In this document: positions 23,031-36,900 of the stretch, piece after piece | Position numbering within the stretch: position 1 is the stretch's first letter | How the letters are laid out: the number at the start of each line of letters is the position of its first letter | Source: Solenopsis invicta | Lineage: Eukaryota; Arthropoda; Insecta; Hymenoptera; Formicidae | DNA length: 64,000 nt | Assembly: GCF_016802725.1 (NCBI RefSeq) | Contig: NC_052670.1 | Location: forward strand, 11,428,141 to 11,492,140 | Reading direction: 5' to 3' | Translations under genes and position numbers: made by a program | The notes under the pieces: model-generated | What the model saw: only the letters and a program-made list of their open reading frames with translations | Told to the model about the DNA's origin: nothing | The model's database searches: none

Positions 23031-23837
23031 GTATTATTGGAACATCAACGTAAGGTCGTTTATTGTACGACATGGTATATATTAACCCTTTGTTGTCATT
23101 TTTTTTTAATGAATATAATTTTGTTATCCGGAGATTGTTGGGGGTTGCTGAGTACGAATTCAATGTAAAAAATACAAAATTAAAAATTGCGAATTAAATA
23201 TGACGGACATGATTTTCAAAATAAAACGGATTCGCTTGAAAATGGCTGTGGGAGATTTTTGGTGTCGCGAATTATAAATCTGAAAATTATAAAAACCATA
23301 GTAGCGAAAACCATAGTAGCGAAGATATTTGATATCTAAAACAAACTACGTTTGCCATATAGATTGGCCAAACTACTGGCAATTCAAATTTTGTATTTTT
23401 GACATCGGATTTGTAATTAGCGACCTCGAAAATCCCTAAATAGCAAGTTTCAAACGAATCCGATCAATTATGATAATTTTGTCCGCCATATCAAATCCGC
23501 TATTTTGAATTGTTTATTTCGGATTCATAATCAGCGATCTCAGAAACACCCAGATAGTGATCTTAAAGTATATTAACCAAAATGTATGAAACGAATTTAA
23601 TCACTACTATAAACGACAGTTTTTCGATATATATTTACTAATAACAAATTATTTGTTTAAAATATTCTAAAAGTTGATTTCTTAGTTAAAGGAACCTTTT
23701 ATCAATCCAGCAATACACCAAATTTGTTAAAGAAATATAAGAAACAATTGATTTATTGAAAAAACAAACTTGAATGATAGATGTTGCTACAAAGCAACAC
23801 TGTGCAGCAAAATATTAATATATAATTCGCGTATTAA

Positions 23838-24052
23838 GAGAAAAAAAATTGGTTGAAAAACTAAAATATTTAGTCCGATACGCACGACTAAATATTAAGT
23901 TGATTTAATTAATTCTTAGTTAAAAAATTGGAATGGTTAATATAAATGAACTACATCTTTTTTCGTGCAACTAAATAATTGTTGAATCAACCCAATGTTT
24001 AATTGTGCGTATCGGACTAAATATTTTAGTTTTTCAACCAATTTTTTTTCTC
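23838..24052. mobile_element. MITE with perfect 48-base inverted ends
   Basis: The left arm 23838-23885 begins GAGAAAAAAAATTGGTTG and ends AGTCCGATACGCAC. The right arm 24005-24052 is its exact reverse complement over 48 bases. The 119-base centre shows little pairing. Perfect arms suggest a recent insertion. No clear target duplication is visible. Confidence 0.88.
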
Positions 24053-27000
24053 AGTGCTTGTATTTGTACTATTTATAAATTCGCTCTCAATTCGCTTTGT
24101 CCACTCAGTGTGCAAAATATGCTGCTACAATATCCTTGCGCATCACATTCTTTATGCGATAATAAAAAACACAAGCTTTGTGCAAGCTCAATTTTCAGAC
24201 TGAGAGAGAGAGAAGAGAGAAAGATATATATACATCAGTGTTGGAATGTCAATTTGTCAATCATCCACGCGAGTTGCATTTATATAACAGGATCATTTTT
24301 ATGGCGACGATAAATCTTGCGGCATTACTCTCTTTTTTCATTCTTCGATTAAATCGCGTCATTCTCGACATTCGCGGTTTGTTTCGAAGCTGCGCCTGCG
24401 TTATTCCGTTCTCAAAAGCAGCGCGACGAGATTTCCATATAAATATGGCCTCGCGATTGCTGTCGCGCCTCGGCGGTCACAGCTCAACGATCTTGCACAA
24501 ATGAATGCATAAATTAAACTCCTCGTCCCGATGCACACGGGCCACGCACGCAAACACCGTCGGATCGTTGACGATATCTGTCGTTCCTGAAATTTTACAT
24601 ATGGATAAACGAAAACGCGATGTCACATCGGAAAATTAGATAAAGTTTCTCAAAGTTTTTTTTTTACTATGCACATGACATGAAACGACCTTCTAATCAT
24701 CCGTAATAAAATTATAATATTGATAGATCGATAGTTGCACTAGCTGTGGCAGACATAATGGCAAAGCGATTTTATTAGTAATTAGAAAGAATATAATTCT
24801 CATAATTATGTTACAAAAATTAACATTTAAATCATAACTATAATAATATCTAAAGTAATTAATATACAAATAATTAATAAATAATTAAAATAAAAATAAA
24901 TTAAAAAAATAATAATTAAAATAGTAATTTTAGCAAATTGTCTACAAATATCGAGTGTCTCATGAAGCGATTTTAATTATATTTCCTATTTATCTGCTTT
25001 TAGAATAGATTTTATATCATTAGCAGAACATTATATTATTATATTATAAATAAAAACGTATTTGTGGCAAACAATGGATAGTACATGCATGCAATTTACG
25101 AGAAAAGAAGCAGCTTAGTGTGTTTATTTTTGGTATTTCGCGACTGATCGGCGTTATCCCGTGCGACAAGCTGATTTTCTCCGCTCTCAGGCGCGGCGAA
25201 ACGTGTGGATCGTTTGCGATTTTTCACGCATACTGATTCGTAAATAAACAGAATATAAGGGGTATTTCCGTAAAGCGCAGCTGGTGCCTGGAGCTAGGAC
25301 CAGTATATTTACACGTGTAATCGTTCTTTGATTTATGGGGGACCAAAAGAGGGTGGGCGAGAGGGGGAGGGTGAGAATGGAGGGTTCTTTTACACCCCGG
25401 CTCCGACCCTTCTGATTCGCGCACTGAATCAATCATCATAAGCTACGATTGTTCGCAACACGCGCCTTCCTTCCGGCAGTTTTACAGTCGTCCGGTACTG
25501 TCGAACACTATTTCGTATAATGGATAATTTAATTCACGAATAATTTAATTCATCTCATTATCAAACACTGTTTCGTGTTTCCGCAAATTTTCGTACAAGA
25601 TACGAAATGTTAATTTATCTGATGTAATATTATATAATAATAAAGAATAAGTATCATGGTCATCTATTTACATTTTGTACAATAATTTGGTTTTTAATCA
25701 ATATTTTAAATTGAAAACTCAACGATTATATTCATCAAACTGTTCTTCAATAAATTCTAGACGTAAAGTTGACAAATTTATTATATTGAATATTATTTAT
25801 AAAAATGTAGCGACACTGCCTAATAGATTGAAGAGAAACAGGTAATATGGTTCACCACAAAAACAAATTTAAATAATTGATTTTAATTTAGAAAATAAAG
25901 GGTTTTGTTATTAAACTATATAACGGCAAACTACTATACAAACGATTTCATAAGTAATTATTAAAATAATGACGGAGATAATACGAGTGACTGTAATACC
26001 TATACAGATCATAACATGTATAAATTTTTTTTACGTACAGACAAAAATAAATGGCACAGAAAAATTATTCAATTTTCTGTTGCATAATTTGAGAAAAACA
26101 ATGTTTGCAAGAACAATGTTTCTCTGAGAAATATTATGTGATATTAGTATTACAAATGTCATTTTTCATATAATAGAGAAGAAGGCATTATGACGTAGGA
26201 ATTATGACAAAAATTAGAAAATTTCCGGTATAACGCAACTCTTTATTTTCGTGTATTTCTCGCTCAAAGTACAAAGCTGTAGACTGAGGTCATGGGCCAT
26301 CTAACTTACACTCGAAAATGTTATAACTCAAGCGAAGCTCGATGGCCCTAAGGGATTGAATCGGTGTCGACGCGTGTGAGAGAGGATGTCACGGGATGTT
26401 ACACTCCCTTCCTGTTCATCTGCTTGACAGCTTTGTCCACCTACCGTCATCCTTTGCTCCCTCCCTCGCGCGGTTCTTGCCCTTTGAAACCTACTTTCAT
26501 TTTGTGTAATAGCTTTTTGAATGTCGCGGCTCAATGCGAAGCACGTGTAGTGTATCGGCTGGTTATTGCGGTGCGTTGATTCCTGAAAGGAAGACCGCAT
26601 GAGCATACGGTGGAAAGCTTGTTGGGAACCTCATTTCCCACGTTATCCGTTTTTTGGATTGTGGGTAGGAACGAGGCAAACGTACACCAATAGCCACTAA
26701 CCGTTAAAGATCTTTTTTACTTCTTCTTATATAAATCATATGCAACGAAATTTGCAATCTTGTTTAATAATTAAAAAAAGAAAAAAGTCTTCTTTGCAAT
26801 AATATATTGATATATTCAAGATCGCATTTAATTATGCCATAAAAATTTTACATCCGTATACAAGAATATATACAGGTATTCTTTACATTGTTCTTATAAT
26901 TTTTTTTATTTAATATATCTGAACAAATTACAAAAAAATTAATTAAATATAACATAAATCATTAATGTATTGAAAAAAATTTTAAGATTTTTAAAGATTT

Positions 27001-28850
27001 CTTTTTGTTTCTAATTGATTTTTTTTTCAAGAATTGAGCATCTACTTTCCACAGTATAAACAGCTTAATGTCGAAGATATAATATTTTGAAAGAGATAAA
27101 TAATTCAATGAAATAAGAATGAGCCAAAAAACCATATCGAATTATCACAAGAAATGTAAACATATTTGACAATAAGGTAGCATTAATGTCTGTTAGCATC
27201 CTGTAAAGTTTCTATATAAGCGTAACTTGTATTTCGAGAAGATATTTTTTTATCGTCTTTCGAATGGCAGCAAGAAGAATAACTTGTTTTACACCGTAAA
27301 CAGAAAAACCTAGACTAATAGTATTGTATAAATTTATGATGTAAGAAAAAAACTTCATAATTTGCTTGACTCTGATATACAATGAAATAAAGGTAAGCCA
27401 CTGATAGACCGAATCATTATGCGATGGATCCTTTATATGAATATAGTTGTTAGGTGATGAACCACTTAAAAAAATTCTTAGGCCTAACTTCCGTGAAGAT
27501 TCTTCTTTTTATGCGTTTCTTTGAAAAGAATAATTTATTATTTTGAGCTATTTCAAACAAAGGCCAAGTTCTATCGTTGCAATGATTTATATTATACCGC
27601 AGAGTGTATAACGAACTCACACGAAGAACTTCGTGTAAAGGTAACCTGTTCTCGTCAATCGAGAGGATCTTTTGTTGCCGCAGGACAACGTGACCCCATA
27701 CTGCACAGAGATCACGCGACAGATGATTGCAAAGTTAGGTTCGAAGGTTCTTTCTCATCCATCATACCTTCCATTTCGCTACGGATCTTTTTCGAGATTT
27801 CTTTTTTGAAAACAAATAGCGGAAAATGATTAACAGTTATGGGGATGAAAAATTGTATCTCAATGTTAGAACAATCGAATTTTATATGCTTAACTTATAT
27901 TAACATTGGAGAAAAGTAGTTGAATATCTATTTTAACCAATACAGATTACTTATTTAGATTAATAAATATATTTTTGCGTTGGCAAAAAATCATTTCTCC
28001 TTCTTCCTTTGCTAAAAAAAGGATACTTAATATTTATAATGATTCTTTATAGTAAACTTTTGAAAGCATCTAAAGAGACACTGCCGAATCTGGAAAAGTA
28101 TTCTTTTGTAAGGTTTGATTTTGAGGAAATCAAGATTTTCTCTTTACGAATTGCCTTTTAATTATTGAACAATCGGATCTGTTTCAAAGCTAAAGTTATG
28201 CAACGGCATGATCGTGCAAATGAAACAATTTGCAATGTACATTCGTAATCGAATTTAAAAAGTCAGAATTCCGATAATATTCGGAAATAAGTTTAATTAT
28301 GTTAACACAACGACTGAGAACAATCCTATCCGACTGATAAATTTCTGTATTATGGTGTGGCTTTCCGTTGGGACGTGAACTTTGCTTTTCAAGCAAATGG
28401 ATTGTGCACGTGCTACCTGCCCGGATTACTCTTAGACGTTTCAAGCATATTACGACATATATGTAACGTGAATAATAGAGGAACATTGAGCGTGGTTGCT
28501 GTGCTCATCGGAGAATTATAACGACTGATATTAACTTGATAGGGAGAATCAAAAGTGTAGAACATGGCAACTAATGTGCTCGCTATGTTAGCTTTCAAAG
28601 TGGTATGGCGTTGGTTATGTGCTCGCTATATATTACAAGTATAATAATATACACGTTGATTTATATCCAACCACTTCACGTATTGGATAAATACAGATCG
28701 CTTGTCACGTAGCAGAAGATGGAGGTTCACTGTATCTTTTTCGTTGTAAACATCTTAAAGAATCTTAACTAATTAAAAAGCTCCCGTTACAAATGTATTA
28801 TGACGATATTGTTCGCCACAACTAACGTTAATTACCTCGCGAACTTCATC
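24053..28850. other. Gene desert with three GC-rich patches
   Basis: Mostly AT-rich. GC-richer patches lie at about 24330-24560, 25140-25510 and 26330-26680. Open frames in them lack splice or homology support. No RNA gene or clear inverted repeat was recognised. Confidence 0.35.
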
Positions 28851-30410
28851 GAACTTCCCAGATTTCCCTCTCGCTCCAATTACAACGCAACCATCGCGCT
28901 TTCCTGATTTCGTGTATCGATCAGGCAATCTAGTGTTAATAACGTCGGTCGGTCTCTAAACAGGTCGACAGGCAGCAGTAGGTCTTAAAAGAGCGGGCAA
29001 GAAAGCGAGTATGGGGTCGTGCGCGACCGCAGGGTCGAAAGGGACCGGGAGAACGAAAGAGTGGACGACCATAAACCGAGGAGAGGCTGCTTTGCCGTGC
29101 GGGGGAACGAGATTATCGCTGTAAAGTTCCTATCTAACGAATTTATGAAACGCTACACCGTCGAGCCCTGATTTAATAACCACAGACTCCGGCCGATCCC
29201 CTCTGTCCTCTCGCGTCCCTCGTCCACCGTTATCGTAAATTCCCGTCGTCGGCGCGCGCGCTGGTCGGTATAGGTGTTCGAAAGTCTCTTCTTGTTCGAG
29301 AGGTTCGTGCGGGCAAGAGCGACGGAGGATCGGAGGGCGCAAGAACGAGAACTTTTCAAAGAATTCCGAGGAATTCCTTTCGCCCGTTCTCTCTTTCGAC
29401 TGCCGATCCGGTCGGACCCACCCCGCGAGATTCTGTCAACGAGATATCGGTCGTTCGCTCTCTTCCCGGCCGAGGCTGCTCCCTCGGATCCCACGAACTT
29501 AATCCCGCTTAATCCCCGATTGCATCTGCATCCGAGAGACGGGCACGGTTTGATTTTTTTATTTTCGTATGTAATTCACTAGAATGGAAGATTTACATCT
29601 TGGTAAACGTAGTGAAAATTAGAGCCTTATCAGTTTTTAGTTGGATGTAAAAAATTAACAGAAAGACGAGCAGCAATACGGTGCATCTAAATGGAGAGAT
29701 TTTGATATGCGAAAATTAAGATCGGCCAAAAATGACTAAATTATAGTTAAATTATAGTAATTGCAATTACTTTACTCTCATTATGCTTGATTTGTTGCAA
29801 CCGTTTAATTTTCCATTTAGATAAGCTAAAATGACTTGAAACGAAGGGTGTCTTGCTTCATTCCTTCATTCTGCGAGGGTTCGTCGACGAGACGCGGCGG
29901 CGACTTTCAGGACGAAGGGTACCGGCTGCCGACAGATGCTGTTCTGTGAAAAATTTCCTCGCTCAAATGGCATCGCGGCGAATCTCCCTTTATAGATGGC
30001 TCGAGAGGATGTCGGGTATGAGTACTTCAACGTTTAGTTCCCACGTCGATGCGCGAAATATAATAGATGCATTTAAATCGCCTAATCATTTCACGTCGAG
30101 CTACCACGTTTCCTTCTTGGGGACATTTCCGTTCTTGCCGTTTCGTGCTTTCGAGAGAGAACGTGAGCAACAAGGCGCGTCATTGTTTCTGGCTCTTCGA
30201 CGATGACGTGCGAGTGTGCCCGCGATTTTCCACGCTCCCGACGTAGTTACCGCGAGCAAATCTGCTTCTGATCTCCTTGCCGTCGTCTTCGAAGCCTTCT
30301 CAACGGCTGCGGAGCAATTTTGGAGCATTACTGCTAACAACGTCGTTCTCGAAAACGGCATTGCGTGTATTCGGCGGACGTAAAGTTTGTGATGTTGTAT
30401 AGGTGCCGCA
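28851..30410. other. GC-rich patches, possible regulatory sequence
   Basis: Two CpG-containing stretches, 28850-29530 and 29830-30410, separated by AT-rich DNA. Overlapping frames are open on both strands, which reflects composition more than coding. Their function is unknown. Confidence 0.3.
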
Positions 30411-32840
30411 GAAAAATGATGCAAATTTAAATTTCAGATCTTTAGTGCAGTGACAAAGAATGTATTCCTGCAGGATAACTATGTATTCATTTCAATTTTT
30501 AACTCTCTTCTGTATTATACAATGTCTCATATATAACATATATACAAACACACACACACACACACAATATTCCAAAAAATTAGACCCACTTTTTGTTCAT
30601 TCTTAGTGTTATCGTGTTTTATTATTGGAATCACGTTATGATATAATATTTTAAACAAAAATTAAAAAATGTATAATATTAATATAAAGCAAAAATATCA
30701 TATAATTTTAAACAGAATAAATTTAATTTTTTATCTTATTAATTGCGCCTATTTACCCTAGCCATTAGTCTTTAATTTTTGAATTCGAGGGTCTTCAATA
30801 CAATATTTTGAACTAAACAGTGGCATTAGATGGATTATTAACATTTTCATTAGTATTATCACATTTTAATTTACATTAATATTATCTATTTTTATCTATA
30901 TTTCCTACATTAGACCGTAACAAAGCTGTTTACTTATATTATACAAAAAATACAGATAAATCGTTTTGTAAATCGTACATTTAAATCGATGTGGTTCTAC
31001 ACTAGATACGTATATGTGTGTACGTATACTATGTCTTCTGTTCCGGTATTAATTTTTAAAGAACGTGCTCCAGTGGTACAGTGCTGTTACAGCTCACGTT
31101 ACGTGTTGTCTATTCGATACATTTTGAATGATCTGTAATTTACAATGTCGCAAGTGACGTTGCTAGAATAGAATGATGTAGACGGAGATGGTGAAGGAAT
31201 GGTAGATGCGTGTGCCTCCATCCTGCAGAACTCGAAACGTGCAAATAATGAATTATGTAACAGTGATTCCCGACGGTTGACGTTAAATTGACGCTAAATT
31301 CGTACATTGCGTAAAATAAAAGCGATTAAACGTACGACAAACAACTTCGTTTACTGGAGTCTAAATAAAAAATTTCGTCGCACTCGATATGACGTTAGAA
31401 TTATTACAATTATTATGTAACACAGTTAATACATGATTATATTGTACAATTATTACATTGACGACATTTTATATTTTAAGAAAGTATAGATATAATAAGA
31501 AGTTCGCGCTTATTATATTCTCAGATTGCATTAGTCAATTTTATTTATGCAAAAGCACTTTGATTCTTAAATATTAGGTTGTTAAATTTATTCTTGTTAC
31601 TAACTACATGTGTATTGTTTTTTTACAGTGACTCGCGATTGAAAGTCGATTTTTTGCTAAATTAACTCGCGCTAAATTAATGATCGGTGCAGCGGCGATG
31701 ATTTATAAAAAGCACATATACTGCATTTTACGATTAGGGATTTAGCGTAAATCGATACTCTCTGGCCGATCAAAGAGCGTTCGGTTCATAAGTCAGCGGG
31801 GGAAAAGCCGCGGCAGAGTGGCCTGAATCTTGACGTTAATCGTTGGGGCATGTGTACACACTCCAGGTGATATTCTCTCGGTAGCCGACATTTATTGCTC
31901 TCGAGGTAATGCCTTTCCCTGGGCCGTAAACAGGCCGTAATTTACGGATCTGCTTCGACTCAGAGCTCTAGAAGAATAATTGCCAGGACACCCCGCGCCA
32001 CTGTATGTATATCTATGTATGTACATCGCATCTCGTCTGGCACTCCGAATTTTTGTCGCGTCAACAATTTCAATGCAGTTTTAACTATTAATACCGACAT
32101 CATACTGACGTAAAAGCACACTGTGCAAAACGAAATTTGTTTCACGATTTAGCAAGTCATTTCTTATGTATTTTTGGCAATTTTCATAGCAGATTTTTCA
32201 AAATCCTGACGTGATACAGACATTTTACTTCCAGAGTCGTGTTTAACAGAGAAAAATCTATAGGAAATTCTCTACAAAAACTTCAAGCGAAAGAAAAGTT
32301 GATTTTTTGTTGCTCAGTGTTATCAGCCGTTAACTGATTAGATTGAATCTGAACACAAACGTTTCTTTTCTTCACAAAGTACGAGCAATGGATTTAGCTT
32401 ACTTTTTGAACATTTTGTGATACTTTTTGCTACTTGTCACTAAAGAAAAACGTAAAATGTATTCCTCTTTTCCACTGTAATTGTAGATATTTATTGATTT
32501 CAAATTGGCTCCAATGCTTGTATACTTATAATAATTATATTATAATAATAATTATATAATAATTATATTATTTAAATTCAATTACATTTGATTACAATTT
32601 AGATAAAAATAACATAACAAAAACATTGTTAATCGGAATCTTAATGTTCCATGTCAGTCTTATTTATTTAGTCGATGCGCATTCTTCGAGTGAGTTTCTC
32701 ATGACTCTAATTTATTCAATTTCACAAAGATCATCAGAGAAAAGAAATGACTTATGCGGATGAAATAACACCGATGTTTTCATTCCCGGTGCAGAGAAGA
32801 TAGAAAAAGGAGAGATAATATAAAGCATTTATAAGTTTTC
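30411..32840. other. AT-rich intergenic DNA
   Basis: A short (CA)n run lies at 30547-30567. Otherwise I see no genes or repeats I can support. Confidence 0.4.
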
Positions 32841-33370
32841 ATTCCGTGAAAATTTTCGCGTTCTCCGAAGACCGCGTTCGCGCCACCGTACATCAAGACC
32901 ATAGCCAGCTCGAAGACGCGCGTCTTCATTGATTCTACCTTCCCGTTTTCTTCTCTCGCGCGTTCTGTTTCTCGACCGAGAGCCTGAACCCCGAGATGTA
33001 ACTCGAGTTCCCAACCACGCGCAAATGTCATTTGTGGACGTGCCTTTGCGCGCGCGTACATCATCCTGTAGCGTAGCTAACGGGTGTGCGACGCCGAGAA
33101 CGACGACGACGACGATGACGACGACACGTCGGCTGGTGCGTCTGTTTCCATGGTTACGATGGACGTGAAGCTAGGACCGTACGCCTCGTGTAACCCCCCT
33201 CGGCGCTGATGTGCACAGGGTTCGAGAGGGGTCCCGTCGAGAAAGGGGCTGGCCGCAGGCGAATTAAGAGTTTGAAAGGGCTCTATCTCCTCTACCCGGT
33301 CTTTTTCCCCCTTTGCCTTTCCCTTCTCTTTCCGCTACTCCCTCGCCCTCCCTCACGTGCCCTTCTTTGA
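32841..33370. other. GC-rich patch with CpG
   Basis: Includes short GAC/ACG triplet runs at about 33099-33130. Frames are open on both strands without homology or splice sites. Possibly regulatory. Confidence 0.3.
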
Positions 33371-33686
33371 CATCTCTCTCTTCGATTCTTCTCCTCTAAT
33401 CACGGGTCGACGAACGTCTTCGTCTTGCACTGATGTGGGAGTAGCTGGATAGTCGAGTATCGTTAGTATCGAGCACCATCCGCTAACTCGGCAGTAATCG
33501 TGATTAAGATCATGATTGAAGTTCGAACTCCGTGTGTTTAGTCGGATAATTTTATTAACTTGATGTGCTATCAGGAATAAACTCAATTATTGATTTAAAA
33601 ATATCATTGATTTATTATACTAATATGAGTAGTCATTCAATAACGTTGCTATTTTAATACGATATTTTCAATAGTATAAGAAAAGT

Positions 33687-33688
<2 letters not shown>

Positions 33689-33733
<45 letters not shown>
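33689..33733. repeat. (AG)n microsatellite
   Basis: About 45 bases of uninterrupted AG dinucleotide in AT-rich DNA. Confidence 0.95.
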
Positions 33734-33736
<3 letters not shown>

Positions 33737-35799
33737 CTCTTTTTAATAAAAAAAATGTGATATAATATAAAAAAATATTAAAAGTAACAAATGGTGTAAG
33801 CAGTTTAAATAATAAACAGCGTATCAGTATTGCATACTTTTAGACACAAAATAATGACAAGAACAATTTACAGTGAGAGTAGTTTATGACTCTTAAAAAA
33901 TAATACAATTGCATTTTCCAAATGCATCGATGTATTGTTCGAAAAGATACAGTTGCAGAATAAATTCACTTTTCTCATAAAGAAGCTTGTTTAATTATTC
34001 TTTATGTAACAGTATATTTTGCTCATGAAACATTCATCCGTTGTATAATTTTTCATTCAAAATCTTTCAATTATTCACATCAATATTTTTATCTTGCAGG
34101 TACTTGAGATTAACGGCTTCGAGCGATTAATTAGAAGTCCGGCAATTTAAACCGGTTTACTGGTTTGCGAGACTCGTTTGTGCAAGCGTTAATGAATCGT
34201 TAGTTGGTAATTTAAGCAGGATACATTTCCATGCACGGATTGAACAGGATTAATGATCAATGACATATGATCTCCACTGCTGCATGCATTGCTTTGAAAC
34301 GCACATGATCGTGAAAGGACTCCAGGTTCCGTTGGAATCCTACTTTTAATAATCGATGAATTTTTTATAACATTTCCTTCTCTCTCTGTTTCCCTCTTGT
34401 AAAAAAATTTGTTACAATTATTATACTCTAGGAGAGGTAGAAAAAGGGAGAGTTGTTGACTTCGTGTAAAATAAATCATAATTTCTCTTTTATTATGTTT
34501 TTTTTTCTTATTCTTATTTTTCATAATAAGAATATAATTAAATTTTAATTAATATATGTGACTAGCCATATATGTGTATAAAAAAAATATTATCAATACA
34601 TTTATTATTATAATCGTAATTATTATATATGTTGAATTTGAGAATAACGTTTATTGTATTCAATAATCTTAATAAAAATAGTAGTAACATTAATTAATGT
34701 TGATAAAACTTTAATATTTTATCAAATATCGAGTTATCAGCAGAGACGAATAAACATTTAAGATGCAAATTTGCTTGAAATATGCATCATCTCGACTATA
34801 TTTCCAATACGATATTTGCATGTGTTTATTTTTCAACTACTTGATATTAAAGTATAAAAGTTTATGGATATATTCGGGATTTTTTTACAAATATATGTAC
34901 GCAGGAAAAAAAAACAGATTTAGAGATATCCACGGTGATTGGCGCTTTAACGACAAGAAAAATGAATGCTGCAACTCGCGCGGGAGATTCGCCGTATCGA
35001 ATATCATACGTTGATTTATGTACCAAGTACAACCAATCGTAATTAAGGGGTTTGTAGTCTGAGTAATACTAGCAGGGCGGTATAGCTCTTGCAATACGGC
35101 TCGATCAGTAATTGCGTTTGATACGGCGCTGTGAAAGTTTATACGCGTGGACACATCGACCGACGCCGTCGACAGAATTGCGTTTTAACATTCGGCGGTT
35201 TGATTATGTGCGCGCCCAGTGAGACAAGATCGTGGCGAAGCGCACATCAAAAGTGTTATCGAACGTATCATTATTATATAACTTTAATTGCGTCACTTCT
35301 TCCATTCAACATTTAGTAAAATTTTCGTATACTTGAGCAGGTGCTAAAGTTATTGCGTGCTAAAGTTATTTCTGCTGTGCAATGAATTATGCGCAAAAAC
35401 GCGTGATTTGTGAATAAAACAATGAATTTTAGAGGTTTAGGATTATAATATTTGTGCAAACAAAAAAATAAGAAAGGTAAAACGCGTCGGAAAGCCGATG
35501 AGCGGAGACGTGATGTGACGAGAAAAAAACCAATAATACGAGGACGCATTATGCTTCGATATTTAAGATTTCTAATGAAATGAGAGACACGAATTAGATT
35601 TTAACTTAGCAAAGGAAGAAATTCATTGCATAAATGAATAGTAGCTGTAATAACTTTTTACTTTAATAGCAAGTGCGTAACTAATTTCTTCTTTTCTCCC
35701 AATAAGAATGCTTCAGACGATTTACAATTCGCAATAGAATTCGGAATGTTATAAAATATATTTTATGTGTAATATAAGAAACTGATCTTAAAAAAATAC
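33734..35799. other. AT-rich intergenic DNA
   Basis: Contains a slightly GC-richer patch at 35080-35260. Nothing I can identify as a gene or element. Confidence 0.35.
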
Positions 35800-36216
35800 A
35801 CCCAGAGACAAGTTGCTTGGATTAAAAAATATTTCTTTGAATCAAATAAATTTATGCACTGCTATACAGTTAAAAAAAAGTTTCTTTAATTTGAAAAAAT
35901 TTCTTAGTTATTCCTTTTTATCGGAATTATGCAACACAAATCTTTTTTAAATAAAAAAAATATATTTAAATAACTACAACTAAATTATTTCTTATATCTC
36001 TGTCAGCACTTTCTTAAAAAAAAAGAAAAAAAAGAAAAAAAAAGATTTACTTAAATTACTCAAATAATTTAAACAAATGGTTTATTTATTTTTGGAAAGG
36101 CTAATTATTCCTTAAAAACAAATAAATTTTTATTTTCTACAAAGATACTTTCATTTCAATTTAAAAAAACTAATTAAAGAAACAATTTCTTCAATTTAAA
36201 TAACTTTTCTCTAGGT
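35800..36216. mobile_element. Inverted-repeat element (MITE-like)
   Basis: The left end ACCCAGAGACAAGTTGCTTGG is partly mirrored at the right end by AATTTAAATAACTTTTCTCTAGGT. The words TTTCTTTGAATCAAATAAATT (left) and AAACAAATAAATTTTTATTT (right) also recur. Diverged and noncoding; ends are approximate. A partial relative is at 21840-21985. Confidence 0.5.
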
Positions 36217-36544
36217 ATATATACATACATATATACATTAAAATAAATAGTCATGTGTGAAATTTTGTCCCAAAAATTTTATCGTAAATTATGTGTCTAC
36301 GTAATACTCTGTATAGTGCATTTTTTTTAATAAAAATGAATATTAGTTCAAAAATAATTATTTTAATAAAAGAACAAAAACCGATATGAAAATATAACTA
36401 AAATTTATTGATTTTAAAGTCTAGTTCTAAGTTTTTACGAGAATAGAAATATTACAATTTTAAATCAATAATCAATTTAATACTAATCAATTTAATACTA
36501 ATGTTAACATTTAATATGACAATAATGCTAATAAGACCCCTTCA

Positions 36545-36668
36545 TCCTAAATACTGTAAAGAATGTCTCGAAGTGGCTAAGATACCTGCCCCAGAAAGTT
36601 GGGAAGTTCCAGGTTCGATCCCTGGTTAAGATGTTATTTTTCACAACAAATTCTTCACAGTATTTGGG
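36545..36668 (+). repeat. tRNA-like (SINE-type) sequence between short inverted repeats
   Basis: The segment 36565-36633 looks like a degenerate tRNA. It has an A-box-like AGTGGCTAAGATA and a perfect T-arm, CCAGG TTCGATC CCTGG, containing the pol III B-box GGTTCGATCC. The possible acceptor halves GTCTCGA and TTAAGAT pair only weakly, and the anticodon arm is poor, so I do not call a functional tRNA. It is enclosed by CCTAAATACTGTAAAGAAT (36545) and its near-complement ending at 36668, with two mismatches in 19. Confidence 0.6.
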
Positions 36669-36679
36669 ACGGAGAGAGA

Positions 36680-36900
36680 GGTTTTTTGTTGACATTATTG
36701 CCACATTAGATGCTTGTCAGCATCATTATTAATAAATTAATTTAATATTGTAATGTTACAATTTTCGTTCAACTTTTAGAGCTGTGTTTCAAGACCGATA
36801 TATTTTGCGGCGCACAGGTTGGTGAACTTGAAAATAATAAAATCACACAAGAAATGACTAACATTAAGATCTAATTTAAAGTTCTTTAATTTTAACTTTC
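36680..36900 (+). repeat. Dispersed repeat R, third copy
   Basis: Shares TTAGATGCTTGT(C/T)A(G/A)CAT, an (A/G)ACTGTGTTTC(A/G)A-type block, the GCGCGCAG/GCGCACAG(G)TTGG block and AAAATCACAC(A/T)AGAAATG with the two tandem copies at 62531-63368. It lies just downstream of the tRNA-like sequence. Confidence 0.65.

Noticed and set aside
36565..36633. Functional tRNA gene
   Set aside because: The T-arm and B-box are good, but the anticodon arm and acceptor stem pair poorly and no anticodon can be assigned with confidence.
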